Source: UBA10324 sp038326325 (GTDB taxonomy: Bacteria; Bacteroidota; Bacteroidia; Chitinophagales; UBA10324). From it: DNA of 44,707 nucleotides. Positions 18,128-26,250 of this stretch are shown here, one piece after another (the stretch's first letter is position 1; every line of letters starts with the position of its first letter). The stretch spans positions 1 to 44,707 of the forward strand of contig JBBQJW010000025.1 in NCBI GenBank assembly GCA_038326325.1, read 5' to 3'. The translations under genes were made by a program, and so were the position numbers. The notes beneath the pieces are model-generated. The model made no database searches and had not been told where the DNA came from. It worked only from the letters and a program-made list of their open reading frames with translations.

Positions 18128-19627
18128 ATGAAAAAGATTCTTACAGCCATAAGTGTGTCCTTACTTCTCTCCAATTTTGTGATAGCGCAAAGTGATGAAG
18201 ATGCATTGCGCTATTCGCAACTGATGTACGGTTCAAGTGGAAGAGGTGTGGGTGCAGGAAGTGCATTCGGTGCATTGGGTGGTGATTACAGTGCGCTTGC
18301 AATTAATCCTGCAGGAGTTTCAATTTTTCAGAGCAATCAGTTTTCTTTTTCCCCATCATTTCTTTCTATCAAAAGCAAAAGTTTGTTTGATGATAATGCA
18401 GGAGAAAAACATAAATATAATTTCAATGCTTCAGGTTTTGGAATTGTGTGGGTGAAACAATTGGATGAAAAGAAAAACGGCAAATGGCGCAATCTGAATT
18501 TTGCTTTTGGCGGAAACCGCATTGCCGGATTTCATAACAGCGTTTATTATACAGGATTTAATTCAACATCAAGTCTTGCAGAAAAATTTGCAGAGAGCGC
18601 AAACAGTTCGGGAGTTTCAACCGGAGATATTGTAAGCGCATTTCCATTTGATGCAGGCCTTGCTTATAATACTTCACTGTTACAGTACGATTCAGCAACT
18701 GCTAAATACTGGGCTTTATCAGAAGGTGGTGGAGTAAAGCAGGAACAATCATACAACACTCGTGGTGGCATGACTGAATATGCATTTACCATGGGTGCGA
18801 ATTATAATGACCGACTTTATCTTGGAGGTTCTGTCGGGTTGATAGATGTTAATTATCGTTTCAGTTCCGACTATACCGAAACTGATTTGCACGATAGCAT
18901 TCCATACTTCAAAAGTTTTACGCTCAATCAATCGCAGCATACTGGTGGTGCAGGAGTGGATGTTAAATTCGGTTTGATTGCACGACTGAATGATTATATC
19001 CGTATTGGCGGTTCGGTGCACAGTCCGCAGTTTTTATTTCTGAATGATATTTACAGTAGTTCAATGAAAACTGTTTTGGATAGCAGCTTCGGAACATTTA
19101 ATGAGAGTTCACCGAAAGGAAATTATTCATACAACATCATAACTCCGTGGCGCATGAACGGAAGTCTTGCACTTACTTTTAAAAAGTATGGGTTCCTCTC
19201 AATGGATTATGAATTCATGGATTACAGCGAAGCATTTTTCTCATTCAATAATGATAACAGCACCGATGCAAGCGCTTATGAAAACCAGTTGAATCAGACC
19301 ATCAAAAACAAATATGGTCCTTCATATAATATCCGAATTGGTGGTGAAGCAGCACTGAATGTTGTGCGATTCAGATTGGGTTACGCGATGTATGGTTCTC
19401 CGTTTGCGAAGGGAGTTGCAGCCATTGGTTCTGATAATAAAGCAACTGTTTACAGTGGAGGATTAGGAATTAAACAAGACGATTATTTTATTGACTTAGG
19501 TTTTTCGCGCTCGCAATTCAATTCGTTTCAGCAACCATATTCACTCACTTCAGGAACAACTGTTCCAGGTGTTACACTCAGCACTTTTACCAACCAGTTT
19601 ACTTTTACTATTGGATGGAAGTGGTAG
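18128..19627 (+). CDS. Outer-membrane beta-barrel protein, OmpP1/FadL-like
   Basis: This 499-residue protein has a signal peptide (MKKILTAISVSLLLSNFVIAQ) followed by SSGRGVGAGSAFGALGGDYSALAINPAG. That Gly/Ala/Asn-Pro pattern is the N-terminal hatch signature of FadL/TodX-type transporters and their Bacteroidota relatives. The remainder alternates aromatic strand residues and turns, ending in FTFTIGWKW with a terminal aromatic suited to barrel assembly. It probably moves hydrophobic compounds, although Bacteroidota members of this group are largely uncharacterised. It lies 30 bases after the lipoprotein gene and is probably in one operon with it. Confidence 0.85.
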   Translation: MKKILTAISVSLLLSNFVIAQSDEDALRYSQLMYGSSGRGVGAGSAFGALGGDYSALAINPAGVSIFQSNQFSFSPSFLSIKSKSLFDDNAGEKHKYNFNASGFGIVWVKQLDEKKNGKWRNLNFAFGGNRIAGFHNSVYYTGFNSTSSLAEKFAESANSSGVSTGDIVSAFPFDAGLAYNTSLLQYDSATAKYWALSEGGGVKQEQSYNTRGGMTEYAFTMGANYNDRLYLGGSVGLIDVNYRFSSDYTETDLHDSIPYFKSFTLNQSQHTGGAGVDVKFGLIARLNDYIRIGGSVHSPQFLFLNDIYSSSMKTVLDSSFGTFNESSPKGNYSYNIITPWRMNGSLALTFKKYGFLSMDYEFMDYSEAFFSFNNDNSTDASAYENQLNQTIKNKYGPSYNIRIGGEAALNVVRFRLGYAMYGSPFAKGVAAIGSDNKATVYSGGLGIKQDDYFIDLGFSRSQFNSFQQPYSLTSGTTVPGVTLSTFTNQFTFTIGWKW

Positions 19628-19667
19628 ATGCCAGAAAGCAATTATCAGTTGGCAGTTGACAGAAATC

Positions 19668-19704
19668 AATTCCCGCTTTGCGAATGCATGGAGGGAATTT
19701 TTTA
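19668..19704. terminator. Hairpin terminator between convergent genes
   Basis: AATTCCC (19668-19674) pairs perfectly with GGGAATT (19693-19699), and a T-run follows on the plus strand. It sits just after the FadL-like gene and at the end of the GldM-like gene. The long 18-base loop makes it a weak candidate. Confidence 0.4.
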
Positions 19705-20799
19705 TTTGATGACTTCGTATTCTGCTTCGAAGGGAAAGAATTCCGGTATTCCCTCTCTAAAAATTAATTCAATTGCACCTGAATATTTGTGAATACCTAT
19801 GGTGTTATTTAGTTCGAAAAACTTTCCTACGCCATTAACTACTTCAATTTCTTTTCCACTAATTATGGGACTTTCTGTTAAAGGAAAGAATTCTGAGTTT
19901 TCCTCCCAATCTTTTTTTTCTTGTTTTAATTTCCCAATAAAAATTTTAGGAATTCCGTCAATATAATTGCTTGTGAGAAAAATTTCGGATTGAAAAACTT
20001 CTCCAGCATGAATAATATTTTTGTTAGAAAACGCCCGTGCAATTATGTGTTGTAGGGGTCCGTCACTTGAAAATGTTTTATTATAGAAATAATCTTTTAC
20101 CTGATATTCAAACGAGCGAACATCAGTAAATAATTTTTCAAGGAAGGTGATTCCCGAAATAAGAGAAAGTGAATTGAAATTATTTTTTCGCCAGATAATT
20201 GAACCAGATTCAAATTGACTTGATAGTGGAATCGGAATTAACTTTTCAAATTTTTCTTTTTCATAAGGGTAATCAATCAAGCCAAGTATTTTCAATTCAG
20301 AGTTTTTTATTTCCTGAAAAATCTTTTCAGTTCCTTTATTTTCAAGCATTATTTTGGAGCATGCTTTCTCATCTAATTTATTAGTAAGATAATTTGAATT
20401 AGTCGGCGAAAATTTTTCAGAGGGGGGCACTATCCCATTTACTTTTCCCCAACCACCTCCTTTTTCAATCAAAAGATTTTTATAATTCTCAATTTTAGAA
20501 ATCAGCGAATCCGTAACCATATTTAATGTATCAGACTTCAATTTCCATGATTCAGCTTTACCTTTATCACGGGATAGTCTTTCAATAATTGCAAAATCAA
20601 TCAAGTCGTTTTGCGAGCGAAGATTATTATTCAATTTGTAAAAACTTCTATCAAATTCCTCCATCATCGCAACCGGAACAGTTACTTCAGGTTTAGGAAA
20701 AAAGAAATAAAAAATTCCTTTTCCAAAACAAAACACACCATAGAGTGAAAATGCAATCACTACAATTCTAATATTTCGGGAAGAAAAAATTCTGTTCAT
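19702..20799 (-). CDS. Orphan, short GldM-like protein
   Basis: This is a 365-residue inner-membrane-anchored periplasmic protein. One N-terminal helix (IRIVVIAFSLYGVFCFGKGI) is followed by an all-helical region with EEFDRSFYKLNNNLRSQND and KSDTLNMVTDSLISKIENYK. A domain boundary follows near IIARAFSNKNIIHAGEVFQS and EIFLTSNYIDG, which resembles the second periplasmic domain of GldM. Canonical GldM has about 515 residues and four periplasmic domains (D1-D4) and forms the T9SS/gliding motor with GldL; this protein stops after roughly two domains, and no gldK, gldL or gldN is adjacent. A role as a T9SS accessory or a divergent motor paralogue is inferred. Confidence 0.55.
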   Translation of the reverse strand: MNRIFSSRNIRIVVIAFSLYGVFCFGKGIFYFFFPKPEVTVPVAMMEEFDRSFYKLNNNLRSQNDLIDFAIIERLSRDKGKAESWKLKSDTLNMVTDSLISKIENYKNLLIEKGGGWGKVNGIVPPSEKFSPTNSNYLTNKLDEKACSKIMLENKGTEKIFQEIKNSELKILGLIDYPYEKEKFEKLIPIPLSSQFESGSIIWRKNNFNSLSLISGITFLEKLFTDVRSFEYQVKDYFYNKTFSSDGPLQHIIARAFSNKNIIHAGEVFQSEIFLTSNYIDGIPKIFIGKLKQEKKDWEENSEFFPLTESPIISGKEIEVVNGVGKFFELNNTIGIHKYSGAIELIFREGIPEFFPFEAEYEVIK

Positions 20800-20928
20800 T
20801 TTTAAATGATTTTTAATCGGAACGAAGAAAGGAAGAATTGTGTATTTGAATTAATCATTTCACTTTTCATTTATCATCTTTGAAAACTGAAATTTCACCC
20901 AGCTTCCATTACCCAGCACCCAGTAATT

Positions 20929-22836
20929 ATGTATTCATCGCTCAGAGATTTTATTCAACAATTAGAAAACCAAAACGAACTTGTACGAATTAAGGAACAA
21001 GTAAATCCTGTTTTGGAAATTTCTGAAATCACCGACAGAGTTTCGAAGCAGCATGGTAAAGCATTGTTATTTGAAAATACAGGAGCCGGAATTCCACTAC
21101 TCATCAATGCATTTGGTTCGGAAAAGAGAATGTGTATGGCGCTCGGAGTAAATCATCTGGATGATATAACAGTCCGGATTGAAACACTTTTCAAAACATT
21201 GATGAAACCGAAAGACAACATCATTGAGAAGTTGAGAATGCTTCCAAAACTTTCCCAAATGGCTTCTTGGATGCCGAAAGTAGTGAGAGGCAAAGGTGCG
21301 TGTCAGGAGGTCGTTAACAGAAATCCCGACATCACAAAATTTCCGGTGATGAAGTGTTGGCCTGAAGATGGCGGACCATTTATCACACTTCCTGTAATTC
21401 ATACAAAAGACCCGAACACAAATATCCGAAATGTCGGAATGTATCGCATGCAGATTTTTTCCTCGACTGTTACAGGTATGCACTGGCACAAACACAAAGT
21501 TTCCGCACGGCATTTTCAGGAATACAGAAAACTCGGAATTAAAATGCCAGTCGCTGTTGCACTTGGAGGCGATCCGGTTTACACTTATTGCGCCACTGCT
21601 CCGCTGCCCGATAATATTGACGAATACATGCTCGCAGGTTTTCTTCGAAATAAAAAAGTAGAACTCGTGCAGTGTATCACTCAGGATGTTCAGGTGCCGG
21701 CTGATGCTGAAATAATTATTGAAGGATATGTTGATCCCTCAGAAGAAAATATTTTAGAAGGTCCGTTCGGCGACCACACAGGATATTATTCGCTTGCAGA
21801 TTTTTATCCGAAGTTTCATATCACCTGTATCACTCATCGTAAGAATCCAATTTATCCTTCAACGATTGTCGGCATTCCACCGCAGGAAGATGCATGGTTG
21901 GGTAAAGCAACTGAACGAATTTTTCTCGCGCCGATTAAAATGACGATGATTCCTGAAATAAAAGATATGGAACTGCCGATTGAAGGGGTGTTTCACAATC
22001 TTACAATCGTGAAAATCAAAAAGGAATATGCAGGTCAGGCGATCAAGGTCACGAACGCGATGTGGGGAGCCGGCCAAATGATGTTCAACAAAATTCTGGT
22101 GATTGTTGATGAGGAAATTGACATTCATGATTACAAAAAAGTGGCGCGGATAATTTCCGAGAATGTTGATCCGCAACAAGACATTTATTTTTCTCAGGGA
22201 CCAATGGATGTGCTCGACCACAGTTGCAGTAAATTTTCTTTCGGAGGAAAAATGTGTGTGGACGCAACAAGGAAATTTGAAGAAGAATTGAGAGGGGTTG
22301 TTGGTCAGGTGACCAACAATAGCAATACTGTTACACCTAAGAGAATTGATTCAAAAAAACTGATTAGTGATTTTTCTGAAATCGTTCAGGTGAATGATGA
22401 ATTGCTTTCTCTTGGAATTTCAATTGTGTTTCTTTCCGTTCAGAAAAACAGAAAAAATCATTTAAAAGAATTGAGCGAATCACTTTTCAGAAATTCAGAA
22501 TTGAACAAAGTAAAGTTTGTGATTTTCTTAGAAGCGAATGTTGACTGCTCTGATTTGAAAGATGCAGTGTGGCGCTTCACTAATAATATTGACCCCCGAC
22601 GCGATAGTTTTGTAATTGAAGATGCTGATATTTCACACATTGCCTTCGACGGCACTCGCAAAACAAAAGAGTTCGACGATTTCGACCGCGACTGGCCAAA
22701 TATTTTGGCGATGGATGAAAAAACAATTGCGCTTGTTGATTCAAAATGGGAGAGATATGGATTAGGAAAATTTATTTCATCACCATCACTCAAATACAAA
22801 AGACAACTTTACAAGGGCGGGGCAGTGGCGGAGTAG
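20929..22836 (+). CDS. UbiD family decarboxylase
   Basis: This is a 635-residue member of the UbiD family, which uses prenylated FMN for reversible decarboxylation of aromatic or unsaturated acids. N-terminal ISEITDRVSKQHGKALLFEN, a central ATAPLPDNIDEYMLAGFLR block and EGPFGDHTGYY with the catalytic acidic residues match the family. It is longer than E. coli UbiD (about 497 residues); the extra C-terminal domain (about 490-635) is found in Bacteroidota homologues. Because Bacteroidota respire with menaquinone, a role in quinone synthesis is likely, but the sequence does not reveal the substrate. No UbiX-type flavin prenyltransferase is adjacent. Confidence 0.88.
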   Translation: MYSSLRDFIQQLENQNELVRIKEQVNPVLEISEITDRVSKQHGKALLFENTGAGIPLLINAFGSEKRMCMALGVNHLDDITVRIETLFKTLMKPKDNIIEKLRMLPKLSQMASWMPKVVRGKGACQEVVNRNPDITKFPVMKCWPEDGGPFITLPVIHTKDPNTNIRNVGMYRMQIFSSTVTGMHWHKHKVSARHFQEYRKLGIKMPVAVALGGDPVYTYCATAPLPDNIDEYMLAGFLRNKKVELVQCITQDVQVPADAEIIIEGYVDPSEENILEGPFGDHTGYYSLADFYPKFHITCITHRKNPIYPSTIVGIPPQEDAWLGKATERIFLAPIKMTMIPEIKDMELPIEGVFHNLTIVKIKKEYAGQAIKVTNAMWGAGQMMFNKILVIVDEEIDIHDYKKVARIISENVDPQQDIYFSQGPMDVLDHSCSKFSFGGKMCVDATRKFEEELRGVVGQVTNNSNTVTPKRIDSKKLISDFSEIVQVNDELLSLGISIVFLSVQKNRKNHLKELSESLFRNSELNKVKFVIFLEANVDCSDLKDAVWRFTNNIDPRRDSFVIEDADISHIAFDGTRKTKEFDDFDRDWPNILAMDEKTIALVDSKWERYGLGKFISSPSLKYKRQLYKGGAVAE

Positions 22837-22960
22837 AAAAGAACCAAAAGTGAAAAATGAAACCCCTCTGTATTTTCTCCGTTACTCCGTGCGAAATCTC
22901 CCTCCCACAACCTTAACCTATACTTAACATTCATCATCTCTGCTACATTAGCAACTCCAT

Positions 22961-22968
22961 TACTTTTG
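22961..22968 (+). promoter_or_regulatory. -7 element of the response-regulator gene
   Basis: TACTTTTG fits TAnnTTTG and lies 7 bases before the ATG at 22976. No clear -33 partner is seen. The transcript would have almost no leader. Confidence 0.4.
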
Positions 22969-22975
22969 CTTCCGC

Positions 22976-23656
22976 ATGGAAAAAAACAATTTCAAAATAT
23001 TAGTTGTTGATGATGAACCGGATATTGTTGAGTTCATTGCTTACAATCTGAAAAAAGAAGGTTATGATGTATGTACTGCCAACGATGGATTGGACGGAAT
23101 TAAAATTGCAGAAAAAGAAAAACCCGATTTAATTATTCTCGACATCATGATGCCACGGTTGGATGGTGTTGAAACCTGCGAACACCTTCGTCGCAATCCG
23201 ATGTTTAAAAATACTTTGATTGTTTTTCTAACTGCACTTGGCGATGAGCAATCAGAAATAAAAGGATTGAATGCTGGTGCTGATGATTATATTGTAAAAC
23301 CCATCAAGCCAAAATTATTGTTGTCAAGAGTTAATGCGCTGCTCAGAAGATTGCAGCCGACAGAAACAGTGGGCAAAAATCAAATCGGCGATTTCATTAT
23401 TGACATGGAGCAATATCTCGTTCATTATAAAACCGAACACTATTCATTGCCGAGAAAGGAATTTGAGTTATTGAATCTGCTTACCTCAAAACCCGGAAAA
23501 GTTTTTCATCGCGATGATATTTTGAATAAAGTCTGGGGCACTGAAGTGATAGTAGGCGACAGAACTATTGATGTCCATATCCGAAAACTTCGTCAGCGTT
23601 TTGGTGATGAACACATTGTAACAGTTAAGGGAATCGGTTACAAGTTCGACTCTTAG
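22976..23656 (+). CDS. OmpR/PhoB-family response regulator
   Basis: This is a 226-residue DNA-binding response regulator. The receiver domain has the acidic pair D12-D13, phosphoacceptor D56 in LIILDIMMP, Thr near 86 (FLTALGD) and Lys near 110 (YIVKPIKP). The C-terminal winged helix runs from about residue 130, with LPRKEFELLNLLTSKPGKVF and RTIDVHIRKLRQRFG. The order and partner resemble PhoB/PhoR, but no phosphate genes are nearby. The histidine kinase follows after a 127-base spacer containing an inverted repeat. Confidence 0.94.
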   Translation: MEKNNFKILVVDDEPDIVEFIAYNLKKEGYDVCTANDGLDGIKIAEKEKPDLIILDIMMPRLDGVETCEHLRRNPMFKNTLIVFLTALGDEQSEIKGLNAGADDYIVKPIKPKLLLSRVNALLRRLQPTETVGKNQIGDFIIDMEQYLVHYKTEHYSLPRKEFELLNLLTSKPGKVFHRDDILNKVWGTEVIVGDRTIDVHIRKLRQRFGDEHIVTVKGIGYKFDS

Positions 23657-23671
23657 TTTTAAGCATTTAGG

Positions 23672-23781
23672 TTTTAGCTTTTAGCTGTTAGCATTTTTAA
23701 TTTCAATAAATTCTGATTGCAGATTGTTACAAGCAACTTTGTTAATCCTAACAGTTAATTGCTAAAAGCTATTAGCTAAAA
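23672..23781. repeat. Inverted repeat of TTAGCT-like words between regulator and kinase
   Basis: The left arm 23672-23693 and right arm 23760-23781 are near-complementary. Each is built from reiterated TTTTAGCT/GTTAGC words, and about 66 bases lie between the arms. A hairpin here would lie in the message between the two genes of one operon and could set different expression of kinase and regulator; this is inference. Confidence 0.5.
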
Positions 23782-23783
23782 AA

Positions 23784-24812
23784 ATGAAGAATCCGAAACC
23801 ATCCATTCTTGCTTTTTATTCGAGCATCATCATCGCAGTTATTGCGGCAATCGTCTGCGGATTCATTTCACATAATACTTCAGAAATTATTATCGTTGCT
23901 GTAACAGTTTTTGTTGCTGGCTATGCGATATTTTTTTATGTATTACAGATTTTCATTTACCGGAAAATAAAACTCGTTTACAAATCCATTCACCATCTGA
24001 AGTCGGGAAAAGAGGAATCTTCATTGAAAGAAAAATTAAATGAAGACCCGCTTGATATGGTGAACAAGGAAGTGATGGAATGGGAAAATGAAAAAGTAAC
24101 TGAGATTGAACAACTTAAGAAATTAGAGGTTTACCGGAAAGAATTTGTAGCGAATGTTACACACGAATTAAAAACTCCGCTCTTTAGCATTCAGGGATAT
24201 ATACATACTCTGTTAGATGGCGCATTAGAAGATGAAGCAGTAAATAAAATGTTTCTGGAAAAAGCTTCGCGCAATGTTGACCGCCTCACCAATCTTATTT
24301 CAGATCTTGAAATTATCACGCAATTGGAATCAGGCAGTTATACTTTGGAGCAGGAAGTATTTGACATTCACATGCTAGCAAGCGATGTGTTTGATTCTTT
24401 GGAATTAAAAGCAAACGCAAGAAAAATTTCGTTGTCGTTTAAGAAAGGATGCGATCAACCCTTTTATGTTTTTGCGGACAAAGAAAAAATTCGACAGGTG
24501 CTCATCAATCTTTTGGACAATTCAATTAAGTATGGAAAAGAAAGGGGGAATACTGTTGTGAGTTTTTATGATATGGATGAAAATATTTTGGTGGAAGTAA
24601 CCGATGATGGGAATGGAATTGATGAACATCATTTGGTGAGATTGTTCGAGCGGTTTTATCGTGCTGACAAAAGTCGCTCGCGTGATATTGGCGGAACCGG
24701 TTTAGGTTTATCTATTGTAAAACATATTATTGAAGCGCACAATCAAACGATAAATGTGCGGAGCAGAGTAGGAGTGGGAACCACTTTCGGATTAACACTT
24801 CATCGCAAATAA
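23784..24812 (+). CDS. PhoR-like sensor histidine kinase
   Basis: This is a 342-residue membrane kinase with two N-terminal helices (about residues 8-29 and 34-58) and a very short loop, so there is no real periplasmic sensor domain. A linker leads to the H-box FVANVTHELKTPL with phosphorylated His127. The N-box LINLLDNSIKYG, DDGNGI, the FERFY segment and GGTGLGLSIVKHI complete the ATPase. It is the cognate partner of the upstream response regulator. Without a sensor loop it may sense membrane state or an interacting protein. Confidence 0.93.
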   Translation: MKNPKPSILAFYSSIIIAVIAAIVCGFISHNTSEIIIVAVTVFVAGYAIFFYVLQIFIYRKIKLVYKSIHHLKSGKEESSLKEKLNEDPLDMVNKEVMEWENEKVTEIEQLKKLEVYRKEFVANVTHELKTPLFSIQGYIHTLLDGALEDEAVNKMFLEKASRNVDRLTNLISDLEIITQLESGSYTLEQEVFDIHMLASDVFDSLELKANARKISLSFKKGCDQPFYVFADKEKIRQVLINLLDNSIKYGKERGNTVVSFYDMDENILVEVTDDGNGIDEHHLVRLFERFYRADKSRSRDIGGTGLGLSIVKHIIEAHNQTINVRSRVGVGTTFGLTLHRK

Positions 24813-24883
24813 TTTGCGTTAAAAATTTCCCTGAAAAGAAGTAAAATTCATTGGGAGAATTGGGTTTTGTCACACGATTGTCA

Positions 24884-24902
24884 AAATCATAAAGAATGAT
24901 TT
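24884..24902. promoter_or_regulatory. Candidate operator: perfect 7-5-7 inverted repeat upstream of the heme-uptake locus
   Basis: AAATCAT, five bases, then ATGATTT form a perfect dyad 30 bases before the -7 element of the HmuY-like gene. A/T-rich ATCAT-type dyads resemble Fur boxes, which would fit iron control of a heme locus. No T-run follows, so a terminator is less likely. Confidence 0.4.
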
Positions 24903-24932
24903 ATGCTATGGTTAATGCGGGTATCGGTCGGG

Positions 24933-24940
24933 TAAATTTG
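24933..24940 (+). promoter_or_regulatory. -7 element of the HmuY-like/TonB operon
   Basis: TAAATTTG is a full match to TAnnTTTG, 26 bases before the ATG at 24967. The -33 position is not obvious, which suits a regulated promoter. Confidence 0.5.
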
Positions 24941-24966
24941 CCTTTCTAAAAAACATAAAACTCCCG

Positions 24967-26232
24967 ATGAAAAAATTACTTACAATAGGATTCGTGTTTC
25001 TTGCATCATCAAAATTATTTGCTCAAAGTGTCGCCAGCGATTCGGTGACTATGGGCGCAGGTTTTGCAAACCAGATTTGGTATAATATGCAAAGCGGGCA
25101 GGTATCTCAGTCTCCAAATAATAATTGGGAACTTGCATTCACCACTTACTTTATGGGTGCGAGTGCATATTCTAATTCTGCACAAGGTGTAACAGTTTAT
25201 ATGATTCCAAACACTGATACTCTTGGATTTTCAACAGTTGATACTACTGGTTATCAAACCTGGCAGGTGCTTCATAATTCTGACACAACTTGGAACTCTG
25301 GAGCATTTAATCAGAACTCGGGAGCATTCCCGAATTATGGTTGGGGCAATTATAACCAAACTTCACATGAAGTTGCCGGTGATTCTTTGTATCTGATTCG
25401 CACAGGCATGAATCCGAATTATGAATTTAAAAAATTATGGTTGATAAAGAAGAATGTACAGGGCAACTGGGTTTTTCGTTACGCAAATTTGGATAACACC
25501 GGAGATGTAACAGATACAATCCTAATGAGTGATTATTCCGGGAAAAATTTCTCCTACTACTCGCTTGCAAATGGAAGTGAACTAAATCGCGAGCCACTGA
25601 CAACTGATTGGGATATCACATTCACTCGCTTCACCACAAATGTGTTAGTGGCTGGATGTATTCCTGGAACAGGATATTTTAATGTAACAGATATATTACA
25701 CAACAAAAAAGTTGTTACAGCTCAGGCTGATGGCGCTGATTTTTCTACCGTTGATTTTAATAGTTATTTAAGCCAGCTCGATTCGAATATTTCAACTATT
25801 GGATATGATTGGAAATGCTCAGGTATAATCACTCCCAATCTTGTGTATTTTGTAAAAGCGAATGGCGGCAATATCTGGAAACTCCAGTTTACCGGGTATG
25901 ATTTTTCTATTGGGAAAATTATTTTCAATAAGCAATTGGTTTCAGGGGCTTCAACTATTTCTTCTTTATATGGAAATGAAAATTCAATGTCGGTTTATCC
26001 GAATCCTTCTAATGGAAATTCAACATTGATTGTTGATTCTAAAAAATCAGGAGAAGAGTCTTTCGGTATTTACAATGCTGTAGGAGCATTGGTTGCAGCT
26101 CAATCTTCAAATTTAAAAGCAGGTTTGAATCTTATTCATTTGAATACTGATACAGTTGCTAATGGAATTTACTTTATCAGAAATTCGTCAGATAAAAATT
26201 CAGCTACACTTAAATTAGTTATTGCTCGTTAA
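24967..26232 (+). CDS. HmuY-like secreted protein with T9SS sorting domain
   Basis: This is a 421-residue exported protein. A signal peptide (MKKLLTIGFVFLASSKLFAQ) precedes a domain with GAGFANQIWYNMQSGQ then NNNWELAFTT. The same pattern recurs in the lipoprotein at 28495 (GPDYLNQIYFKL then CWDLAF), and both resemble the HmuY heme-binding family, including the later NREPLTTDWDITFTRF segment. The C-terminus from about residue 340 is a T9SS type A domain (MSVYPNPSNG ... GIYFIRNSSD). It probably acts as a cell-surface or released hemophore feeding the TonB receptor 18 bases downstream. Heme binding itself is inferred; no single ligand residue was identified. Confidence 0.75.
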   Translation: MKKLLTIGFVFLASSKLFAQSVASDSVTMGAGFANQIWYNMQSGQVSQSPNNNWELAFTTYFMGASAYSNSAQGVTVYMIPNTDTLGFSTVDTTGYQTWQVLHNSDTTWNSGAFNQNSGAFPNYGWGNYNQTSHEVAGDSLYLIRTGMNPNYEFKKLWLIKKNVQGNWVFRYANLDNTGDVTDTILMSDYSGKNFSYYSLANGSELNREPLTTDWDITFTRFTTNVLVAGCIPGTGYFNVTDILHNKKVVTAQADGADFSTVDFNSYLSQLDSNISTIGYDWKCSGIITPNLVYFVKANGGNIWKLQFTGYDFSIGKIIFNKQLVSGASTISSLYGNENSMSVYPNPSNGNSTLIVDSKKSGEESFGIYNAVGALVAAQSSNLKAGLNLIHLNTDTVANGIYFIRNSSDKNSATLKLVIAR

Positions 26233-26250
26233 TATTTTTGAAATAGGTTG

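Noticed and set aside
24884..24902. The dyad as a terminator of the histidine kinase gene
   Set aside because: The stem is A/T-rich and short and no T-run follows; it lies closer to the next promoter than to the kinase stop.
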